From positions 1,116,001 to 1,180,000 of the forward strand of contig NZ_FOAX01000001.1 of the NCBI RefSeq assembly GCF_900109775.1: a DNA stretch of 64,000 nucleotides, read 5' to 3'. The notes below the pieces were generated by a model. It was not told where the DNA came from and ran no database searches. It worked only from the letters and a program-made list of their open reading frames with translations. The stretch comes from Pseudoxanthomonas sp. GM95. Lineage in GTDB: Bacteria > Pseudomonadota > Gammaproteobacteria > Xanthomonadales > Xanthomonadaceae. Positions 57,313 through 64,000 of the stretch are shown piece by piece. How positions within the stretch are numbered: the first letter of the stretch is position 1; the number at the start of each line of letters is the position of its first letter. Position numbers and translations under genes: made by a program.

Positions 57313-59637
57313 ATGACCGCCACCGCCATGCCTGTACGCCGCACGACCTCTCGCCACCCACGCAACACGCTGTATGCGTCCATGCTGCTTGCCGGCTTTG
57401 CCAGCGCAGCGACGCCCGCCCTGTATGCGCAGGAAGCTTCCGATGCCGCGTCTTCCGGGACCACCAGCGTCAAGTCGCCGCAGACGCTGGACAGCGTGAC
57501 CGTGACCGCATCCAAGCGCGCCACCCTGATCGAAAAAACTCCGATGGCGATCAGTGCCGTCACCGCCGAGCAGCTCAAGGATCTTGGCGCTGTCGACATC
57601 AAGGATTATGCGGCACAGGTGCCGGGTCTGCGCATCCAGTACAGCGGTCCGGGTGCCAGTCGCATCAGCCTGCGTGGCGTGAACTCGTCAGGCGAGGCCA
57701 CCGTCGGCGTGTATTACGACGAAACCCCGGTGGCCGGTTCGGTCGGCGTCAGCAGCGATGCCGGTGGCCGTTCGCCGGACATGGAACTGTTCGACGTGGA
57801 CCGCATCGAAGTGCTGCGTGGCCCGCAGGGCACGCTGTACGGCGCCAGCTCGATGGGCGGTGCGATCCGCATCCTCTACAACAAGCCCACCAACGAACTG
57901 GAAGGCCAGGTGCAGCTGGGCTACGAAGGCACCGATGGCGGCGATCCGTCCAACAGCCAGCAGCTGATGCTCAACGTGCCGATCGTCAAGGACCTGCTGT
58001 CCGCGCGCATCACCGGCTACAACCGCGACATCGGCGGCTATGTCGACAACACCTTCCTGGGCATCAAGAACATCAACTCGGGCAAGTCGCGCGGCGGCAA
58101 GCTGCAGCTGCGCTTCACCCCGACCGAAGACGTCACCCTGGACCTGAGCCATTCGCGCGGCACCACCGATGCGTACTCGTCCACCTGGAACCCGTCGTTC
58201 GGCGATTACGTGCAGCGCTCGCAGGTCAAGCTGCCGTACCAGGACGACACCCAGATCGATTCGGCCACGCTCAACTGGGACCTGGGCTTTGCCACGCTGA
58301 CCGCCAACAGCTCCTACCAAAAGCGTTCGTCCACCTACGTCAGCGACGACAGCTATTACGTGCAGACCTATCGCACCGCCGGCCAGTGCGCCTCGCAGAC
58401 CGGCGTGGCCAGCTGCGACAGCACCCAGCTGGCCAGCTGGTACGACTACGTCGACAGCCAGACCCCGGCCGCGCTGATCCATGACGGCGTTACCCGCGAC
58501 CGCACCAACGAAGTCCGCCTGACCTCCAACGGCACCCAGCTGATCGACTGGACCGTGGGCATCTTCAACGAGAATCGCGACAACTACATCGCCAGCGAAG
58601 ACACCCTGGCCGATCCCACCACCGGCATCATCATCACGCCGTGGGACCTGTTCTACCGTCGCCAGATCTGGGACAAGCTCAAGCAGAAGGCCGTGTTCGG
58701 CGAGGCCACCTGGCACGCCACCGACCGCTTGAACCTGACCGCCGGCCTGCGCTGGTACGACTACGACAAGACCGTAACCGGCACCACCGACATCCCGTGG
58801 GACATGATCGGTGCGACCTACAAGCCGCTGTCGAGCGTCAACGCGAGCCAGAAGGGGTGGCTGAAGAAGTTCACCGCCGACTACAACCTGACCGAAGACG
58901 CGATGGTCTACGCCACCGTGGCCGACGGGTTCCGTCCGGGCGGCGCCAACCAGGTGATCGGCCTGGCCGACAACCTCACCGCCTACAAGGCCGACAGCCT
59001 GTGGAACTACGAGATCGGCGCCAAGACCAGCTGGTTCGACCGCGCGCTGTTCGTCAACCTGGCGCTGTATCAGATCGACTGGGATGACATGCAGGTGAGC
59101 GGCCGCACGCTCAACGGTGCGTTCTCGTTCCTGTCCAACGCCGGTGCGGCGCGCCTGCGCGGCAGCGAGCTGGAAGTCACCTGGCGTCCGCTGTCGGGCC
59201 TGGAGATCACCAGCAACTTCAACTATGTCGATGCCAAGCTCACCGAGGACCAGGTCAGCGACGTGATCAATGGCGCCGGCCGCGAGGGCGACGTGGTGCC
59301 CAACATCCCGCGCACCAGCGGCATGGTCGCCGCTGCGTATCGCTTCGGCCTGAGCAGCGCGCTGGACGGCATGGTGCGCCTGGACGACACCTACGTGGGC
59401 GGCAGCTACTCGCTGTTCCGCGGCACCTACAACACCTACAAGGACTCCTACAACACGGTCAACTTCAAGACCGGCGTGGAGAGCACCGACGGCAAGTGGG
59501 GCGCCTACCTGTACGTACAGAACCTGACCAACGAAGTGGCGCTGAACCAGTACACGCGTTCGTCCACGCCGCCGTACACCTCGGCCACCAGCCTGCGTCC
59601 GCGCACGGTCGGCGTGACGGTCAACTACAGTTTCTGA
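57313..59637 (+). CDS. TonB-dependent outer-membrane receptor
   Basis: 774 residues. Signal region (TLYASMLLAGFASAATPALYAQ), TonB-box-like LDSVTVTASKR, plug domain (EKTPMAISAVTAEQLKDLGAVDIKDYAAQVPGLRIQ; RGVNSSGEATVGVYYDETPV; RIEVLRGPQGTLYGASSMGGAIRI), then a 22-strand barrel ending in Phe (GVTVNYSF). Substrate unknown. The peptidases that follow (M14, S9) suggest uptake of peptides rather than siderophores. Energised by TonB-ExbB-ExbD. GGGGA precedes the chosen ATG. Confidence 0.92.
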   Translation: MTATAMPVRRTTSRHPRNTLYASMLLAGFASAATPALYAQEASDAASSGTTSVKSPQTLDSVTVTASKRATLIEKTPMAISAVTAEQLKDLGAVDIKDYAAQVPGLRIQYSGPGASRISLRGVNSSGEATVGVYYDETPVAGSVGVSSDAGGRSPDMELFDVDRIEVLRGPQGTLYGASSMGGAIRILYNKPTNELEGQVQLGYEGTDGGDPSNSQQLMLNVPIVKDLLSARITGYNRDIGGYVDNTFLGIKNINSGKSRGGKLQLRFTPTEDVTLDLSHSRGTTDAYSSTWNPSFGDYVQRSQVKLPYQDDTQIDSATLNWDLGFATLTANSSYQKRSSTYVSDDSYYVQTYRTAGQCASQTGVASCDSTQLASWYDYVDSQTPAALIHDGVTRDRTNEVRLTSNGTQLIDWTVGIFNENRDNYIASEDTLADPTTGIIITPWDLFYRRQIWDKLKQKAVFGEATWHATDRLNLTAGLRWYDYDKTVTGTTDIPWDMIGATYKPLSSVNASQKGWLKKFTADYNLTEDAMVYATVADGFRPGGANQVIGLADNLTAYKADSLWNYEIGAKTSWFDRALFVNLALYQIDWDDMQVSGRTLNGAFSFLSNAGAARLRGSELEVTWRPLSGLEITSNFNYVDAKLTEDQVSDVINGAGREGDVVPNIPRTSGMVAAAYRFGLSSALDGMVRLDDTYVGGSYSLFRGTYNTYKDSYNTVNFKTGVESTDGKWGAYLYVQNLTNEVALNQYTRSSTPPYTSATSLRPRTVGVTVNYSF

Positions 59638-59694
59638 TGCCCCATCGCCCGCCGGTGCCACGCGCACCAGCGGGCCCCATCACAAAGGCAATCC

Positions 59695-62325
59695 ATGCAC
59701 ATGCAAACCGCACGTCCGGCCTCGCGCCTCCGCCTGGCGATGTCGCTGGCCCTGGCGCTGTCCGCCGGCAGCGCCTTCGCCGCCGTTCCGTCGCCCAAGG
59801 CCGTGCTCGGCCACGATCCGGGCGATGACTACTACCTGGCCAACTACGAGGATTCGCTGAAGTACTTCCACGCGCTGGAAGCCTCCACCGACCACCTGAA
59901 GATGTTCAAGGCCGGCAAGACCACGCAGGGCCGCACGATGGAATACGCGGTGATCTCCTCGCCGGAGAACATCGCCAACTTCGACAAGATCAAGGCCACC
60001 TCCAAGCAGCTGGCCGATTCGCGCGGCTTGACGCTGGAACAGGCCAAGGCCCTGGCCGCGGACTCCAAGATCATCGTCCACATCGATGGCGGCATGCACG
60101 CCAGCGAAGTGTCCGACCACCAGCTGCCGCTGGCGCTGGCCTATCACCTGCTGTCGCACCCGGACGATCCGGAAGTGCAGGCGATCATGAAGAATGTGGT
60201 GCTGGTGCTGTGGCCCACGCTCAATCCCGATGGCCAGGACATGATCGTCAAGTGGTACCGCGACCATGCCGATCCCAAGGCCGGCCCGGTCAAGGCGGTG
60301 CAGGTCAACGGCAAGTGGAAGACGCCCGGCGGGCGCGATCCGGCCATGCCGTGGCTGTACCAGGAATACGTGGGCCACGACAACAACCGCGACGGCTACC
60401 TGCTCAACATGATCGAGAGCCAGTCGGTCAGCGCGGCCGAGCAGGAGATCAGCCCGGCGATCTGGTATTCGCAGCACCAGTCGGCGCCGTTCCCGGCGCG
60501 CATCTGGATGCCGCCGTTCGCCGATCCGATCAGCTCCAATATCAACCCGCGCATCCGCCAGGGCACCACGCAGATCGGCATCAACATGATCTCGCGCTTC
60601 GCTTTGGAAGGTAAGCCGGGCGCCATTGCCGAAGCACGCTTCGACAACTGGTATCCGGGCTTCATGGATTACACCCAGGTGTTCCGCCACACCATTTCCT
60701 ACTTCACCGAGACCTCGCACGACTCGGCCACGCCGCGGATCTACTCGACCGACGAGTTCCCGGAAGGCTTCAAGGACATGAAGGCGCTGGTGATGTATCC
60801 CGATCCGTGGAAGGGCGGGCTGTGGACGCTGAAGGATTCGGTCGGCTACATGCTGACCGCCTCGCTGTCCACGCTGGAAACGGCGGTGAAGTACCGCGAC
60901 CAGATTCTGTTCAACCGCTACATGGCCGGGCGCGAGACCGTTGAGGAATTCAGCAACGGCACCGGGCCCTATGCCTGGGTGATCCCGGGTGGGCAAAGCG
61001 ATGCGCCGGCCGCGGCGCTGCTGGCGCAGAAGATGGTGCTGCAGGGCATCGAGGTCTCGCAGGCCACCGCGCCGGTGGCGCTGGGCGGCAAGACCTATCC
61101 GGCCGGCTCGTGGGTGATTCCGATGAACCAGCCCTTTGCCGGCCTGGTGCAGGAGCTGTTCGAGCGCCAGAAGTATCCGGACGCGGTGCTGACCGGCAAG
61201 GGCGGCAACGCCGCCGAGCTGCCGTACGACACCACCGGCTGGACCCTGCCGTTGCAGTTCGGCGTGGCGGCCGATCCCATCACCGCGGCGCTGCCTGCGG
61301 ATCTGTCGGCCTCGCTGCATCCGGTGGCCAAGGCGGCCAACGTTGGCGGCGTGAGCGGCGAAGGTGCGGCCTTCGCGCTGAGCCGGCAGGTCAATGCGAG
61401 CTTCGCGGCGGTGAACCTGGCGGTGGCGCAGGGGGCGAAGCTGTCGATCGCCACCGCGCCGGTGAAGACCGTCAACGGCGATGAGGATGGTGCGTTCGTG
61501 CTGACCGGCATCACCCGCGAGGCGATGGCCAAGATCGCCACCGACCTGGGCGTGGACGTGGTGGCCCAGGCCGCACCGGCAGCCGGGGCGACGCGCCTGG
61601 CCAAGGTCGGCCTGTATCGCCAGTGGGGCTCCAACATCGACGAAGGCTGGACCCGCTGGCTGCTGGAGCAGTACCACTACGCGCCCAAGAGCGTCTACAA
61701 CAAGGACATGCAGGCCGGCGGCCTGAGGTCCAAGTACGACGTGCTGATCCTGCCGGACATGGGGGGCCGTGGTCGTAGCGCCGAAGACTCGCTGATGAAT
61801 GGCTTCTCCGCCGACGAGCAGCCGGCCGCCTACGCCGGTGGCATCGGCGACAAAGGGGCCAAGGCGATCAAGCAGTTCGTCAACGATGGCGGCACGCTGG
61901 TGGTCTTCAGCAAGACCTCGGACGCGGCGATCAAGCTGTTGGACTTGCCGGTGACCAACGTGCTGGCCGGGCTCAAGCCCGAGCAGTTCTTCTGTTCCGG
62001 CGCGCTGCTGAAGCTGGAGCTGGGTGAAGGCGCGGCCACCGCCGGCTTGCCGGCGACGCCGACGGGCATGTTCGAAAGCGGCCCGGCGTTCTCGCCCAAG
62101 GCCGGCTTCAAGGGCCAGGTGATCGCCAGCTATCCCAAGTCCGAGAACCCGCTGCTGTCGGGCATGCTGCTGCACCCGGAGGCCATTCAGGGCAAGGCGG
62201 CAGCGGTCGAGGTCGAAGTGGGCAAGGGCAAGGTCTATCTGTACGGCTTCCGCCCGCAGTGGCGTGGCCAATCGCAGGGCACCTACAGGTTCCTGTTCAA
62301 CACGCTGTACGTGCCGCAGCAGTAA
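59695..62325 (+). CDS. Secreted M14 family metallopeptidase (zinc carboxypeptidase-like)
   Basis: 876 residues with a signal peptide (LAMSLALALSAGSAFAAVPS). Zinc ligands: HASE in DGGMHASEVSDHQLPLA (HxxE) and a later His in AIWYSQHQSAPFPARI; NPDGQDMI and NNRDGY are typical M14 active-site pieces. A candidate catalytic Glu is in YFTETS. The C-terminal half (~residues 430-876) contains a glutamine-amidotransferase-like domain (DVLILPDMGG; GGTLVVFSKTSDAAIKLLDLPV). Probably trims peptides in the periplasm. Starts 57 nt after the TonB receptor, so the two are likely co-transcribed. Confidence 0.87.
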   Translation: MHMQTARPASRLRLAMSLALALSAGSAFAAVPSPKAVLGHDPGDDYYLANYEDSLKYFHALEASTDHLKMFKAGKTTQGRTMEYAVISSPENIANFDKIKATSKQLADSRGLTLEQAKALAADSKIIVHIDGGMHASEVSDHQLPLALAYHLLSHPDDPEVQAIMKNVVLVLWPTLNPDGQDMIVKWYRDHADPKAGPVKAVQVNGKWKTPGGRDPAMPWLYQEYVGHDNNRDGYLLNMIESQSVSAAEQEISPAIWYSQHQSAPFPARIWMPPFADPISSNINPRIRQGTTQIGINMISRFALEGKPGAIAEARFDNWYPGFMDYTQVFRHTISYFTETSHDSATPRIYSTDEFPEGFKDMKALVMYPDPWKGGLWTLKDSVGYMLTASLSTLETAVKYRDQILFNRYMAGRETVEEFSNGTGPYAWVIPGGQSDAPAAALLAQKMVLQGIEVSQATAPVALGGKTYPAGSWVIPMNQPFAGLVQELFERQKYPDAVLTGKGGNAAELPYDTTGWTLPLQFGVAADPITAALPADLSASLHPVAKAANVGGVSGEGAAFALSRQVNASFAAVNLAVAQGAKLSIATAPVKTVNGDEDGAFVLTGITREAMAKIATDLGVDVVAQAAPAAGATRLAKVGLYRQWGSNIDEGWTRWLLEQYHYAPKSVYNKDMQAGGLRSKYDVLILPDMGGRGRSAEDSLMNGFSADEQPAAYAGGIGDKGAKAIKQFVNDGGTLVVFSKTSDAAIKLLDLPVTNVLAGLKPEQFFCSGALLKLELGEGAATAGLPATPTGMFESGPAFSPKAGFKGQVIASYPKSENPLLSGMLLHPEAIQGKAAAVEVEVGKGKVYLYGFRPQWRGQSQGTYRFLFNTLYVPQQ

Positions 62326-62349
62326 GCGGGCACGCGTTGCGTGACACGA

Positions 62350-62378
62350 GGGCGGCATCGCGAGATGCCGCCCTTTTT
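62350..62378 (+). terminator. Rho-independent terminator after the M14 gene
   Basis: GGGCGGCATC / GATGCCGCCC with a GCGA loop followed by five T, 25 nt after the M14 stop. It closes the receptor-peptidase transcript, so the S9 gene has its own promoter. Confidence 0.92.
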
Positions 62379-62520
62379 GCTGCGCGTCGTCGCAGGCGAT
62401 GACGATGCTCCGGCCCTGACCAATGGCCTACGGCGTGCGGCAAACGCGGTGCTAGAGTCCGGGCGATGCGTCGCTGCCGGGGGCAACGGGCGCGCTTCTT
62501 CCTGTCCAAAGGGATCGACG

Positions 62521-64000
62521 ATGCAATTACGACGGAATGTCTGGTCCGCGGCGCTGGCCGTGGCCGCCACCTCGCTGCTGGGCGCTGCACCGGCTTTTGC
62601 CGGTTACGACCAGCCGCCGGAACACCTGCTCAAGGTGCTCAAGGCACCGCCGCCGCCGACGCCCAACGTCGATCCCACCGGCAAGCACCTGCTGCTGACC
62701 ACCAGCCAGACCTATCCCTCGATCACCCGCGTCGCCCAGCCGTACCTCAAGCTGGCCGGCGTGCGCCTGGAGCCGAAGAACCGCAGCCGCCACGACACCG
62801 CTGGCGGTTACGGCATCCCGGCCTGCGTGGGCGATTTCACCCTGGTGGACATCGCCAGTGGCAAGGACACCAAGGTCGCGCTGCCGGCCGGGGCCTGCCC
62901 GGGCATGGCGCAGTGGTCACCGGACGGCAAGCGCTTCGCCTTCCAGAACGTGGCCGCCGATGCGGTGCAACTATGGGTCGGCGATGCGGCCACTGGCGAA
63001 ATCCACCAGATCGCTGGCGCCAAGTTGAACCCGATCTTCGGCAGCACCGTGCAGTGGCTCGATGGCAGCGCCTCGCTGCTGGTCAAGCTGGTGCCCGAGC
63101 AGGGCCCGCCGCCGGCCGATGACGGCGCGGCTGGCCCGGACATCCAGCAGTCGCTGGGCGGGCAGGGCGAGAGCAGCACCTACGAATCGCGCGACACGCT
63201 GACCGACGTGCATGACGAAGCGCTGTTCGCCTATTACGGCGCCTCGCAGCTGGCGGTGGTGGACGTGGCCAGCGGCGGCATCAAGCCGGTTGGGGCGCCT
63301 GCGATCTACAACGGCGTCAACGCCGCGCCCGATGGCGTGCATGTGCTCACCGAAGCCATCCAGAAGCCGTTCTCGCACGCGGTGACCTACCAGCGCTTCG
63401 CCAACGACGTGGCCGTGCTGGACCTGTCGCGCAACACCTCCAAGCTGCTGGCCAAGCTGCCGCTGGCCGATCGCGTGCCGGTCCACGGCGTGCCCGAAGG
63501 CCCGCGCGACCACGACTGGCGCGCGACCGATCCGGCCACCGTGGTGTGGGCCGAGGCGCTGGACAAGGGCGACTGGAAGGTGGATGCACCGCTGCGCGAC
63601 AAGGTGCTGATGCTCAAGGCGCCGTTCACCGGCAAGCCGGTGGAAATCGCGAAGATCAAGTCGCGATTTGATGGCATCGCCTGGACCGCGCAGCCGGACC
63701 AGGCCTTCCTCAACGAGGAAGACGAAAATCGCCACTGGCGCACCACCAGCATCGTCAACGTCGACAATCCCAAGCAGGCGCCGAAGGTGCTGTGGGACCT
63801 GTCCAGCGACGAGCTGTATGAAGACCCGGGCAACTTCGTCTATCGCGTACTGCCCAACGGCGCTTATGTCGTGCGCCAGGATGGCGATGCGGTGTTCCTG
63901 CGCGGGCTGGGTTCGTCGCCGCAGGGTGATCGTCCGTTCCTGGACAAGCTGGATGTCAAGACCGGCACGTCCGAGCGCCTGTTCCGTAGCAGTGCCGATG
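62521..64000 (+). CDS. S9 family serine peptidase, N-terminal part (runs off the window)
   Basis: Open from ATG to the right edge, 493 codons, no stop. Signal peptide (AALAVAATSLLGAAPAFA), then YDQPPEHLLKVLKAPPPPTP and beta-propeller-like blades (PACVGDFTLVDIASGKDTKVAL; QWSPDGKRFAFQNVAADAVQLWV; VWAEALDKGDWKVDAPLRDKVLML). This N-terminal organisation is that of prolyl-oligopeptidase-family enzymes of the glutamyl-endopeptidase-like group. The catalytic Ser-Asp-His domain would lie beyond the window, so activity cannot be checked. Consistent with periplasmic peptide degradation. Confidence 0.83.
   Translation, partial: MQLRRNVWSAALAVAATSLLGAAPAFAGYDQPPEHLLKVLKAPPPPTPNVDPTGKHLLLTTSQTYPSITRVAQPYLKLAGVRLEPKNRSRHDTAGGYGIPACVGDFTLVDIASGKDTKVALPAGACPGMAQWSPDGKRFAFQNVAADAVQLWVGDAATGEIHQIAGAKLNPIFGSTVQWLDGSASLLVKLVPEQGPPPADDGAAGPDIQQSLGGQGESSTYESRDTLTDVHDEALFAYYGASQLAVVDVASGGIKPVGAPAIYNGVNAAPDGVHVLTEAIQKPFSHAVTYQRFANDVAVLDLSRNTSKLLAKLPLADRVPVHGVPEGPRDHDWRATDPATVVWAEALDKGDWKVDAPLRDKVLMLKAPFTGKPVEIAKIKSRFDGIAWTAQPDQAFLNEEDENRHWRTTSIVNVDNPKQAPKVLWDLSSDELYEDPGNFVYRVLPNGAYVVRQDGDAVFLRGLGSSPQGDRPFLDKLDVKTGTSERLFRSSAD

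Noticed and set aside
57688..59667. 659-codon minus-strand open frame
   Set aside because: Antisense of the TonB receptor barrel; shadow.
59680..62358. 892-codon minus-strand open frame
   Set aside because: Antisense shadow of the M14 peptidase.
1..64000. CRISPR arrays, insertion sequences, prophage genes
   Set aside because: No regularly spaced repeats, transposase or phage structural genes were recognised anywhere in the window.

Overview
The window is high-GC Gammaproteobacterial DNA, almost certainly from a member of the Xanthomonadaceae (Stenotrophomonas / Pseudoxanthomonas / Xanthomonas group). The evidence is gene content and order: a MetX-type O-acyltransferase, a comEC-exbB-exbD-msbA-lpxK-kdsB run, uvrC-pgsA followed by tRNA-Gly/Cys/Gly/Leu, a smeU1VWU2X-like RND efflux locus, and a TonB receptor next to peptidases. 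The genus cannot be fixed from sequence alone. No insertion sequence, prophage, plasmid origin, rRNA or CRISPR array was seen. The window is chromosomal and mostly housekeeping.

Layout. 0-3.4 kb: the 3' end of a class III PHA synthase, a PspC-domain protein coupled to a small HExxH membrane protein, an FAD oxidoreductase with a TetR regulator, and tRNA-Leu(CAA). 3.4-7.5 kb: a geneless patch with a 16-bp perfect palindrome and an orphan terminator, then a LacI regulator divergent from a secreted GH3 beta-glucosidase. 7.5-9.4 kb: cysteine dioxygenase and MetX. 9.4-17.1 kb: a complete cytochrome c maturation system (ccmABCDEF, dsbE, ccmH, ccmI, all on the minus strand), with a periplasmic azurin gene sitting between ccmB and ccmC. 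17.1-33.3 kb: mixed metabolism and stress genes. These include DUF3293, a transaminase/omega-amidase pair, an extragenic palindromic repeat, an ABC exporter, a SlyD-like PPIase, a CDF transporter, YjdM, a divergent LysR/SDR pair, a second LacI, a YkgJ/methyltransferase cluster, an old-yellow-enzyme reductase, RidA, DUF2256, a 2'-5' RNA ligase and an MFS exporter.

33.5-45.4 kb: an envelope and DNA-repair block with many 4-nt overlaps (comEC, exbB, exbD, msbA, lpxK, kdsB, an NHL-repeat protein, uvrC, pgsA), then the tRNA cluster. The pgsA stop codon lies inside the first tRNA. 46.2-55.8 kb: tRNA-Val, then a LysR regulator divergent from an operon of SDR, membrane-fusion protein, RND pump, SDR and outer-membrane channel. 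This is the architecture of the Stenotrophomonas SmeU1VWU2X multidrug efflux system. The start codon of the first gene is buried in a hairpin. A truncated remnant of a PagL lipid A deacylase follows the operon. 55.8-64 kb: a pirin lacking one metal ligand, acyl-CoA-binding protein, and a probable peptide-use locus (TonB receptor, M14 peptidase, S9 peptidase running off the end).

How parts work together: CcmABCDE deliver heme and DsbE/CcmH/CcmF/CcmI ligate it to apocytochromes, and azurin could exchange electrons with those cytochromes. MsbA and LpxK (with KdsB) serve lipid A/Kdo biosynthesis, and ExbB/ExbD could energise TonB receptors such as the one at 57 kb. No wholly new system is evident. 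The best leads are the post-transcriptional architecture of the efflux operon, the SDR-like first gene lacking a catalytic Tyr/Lys pair, the thioredoxin-NHL protein lacking its second cysteine, the PspC-coupled HExxH protein, and azurin placed inside the ccm locus.
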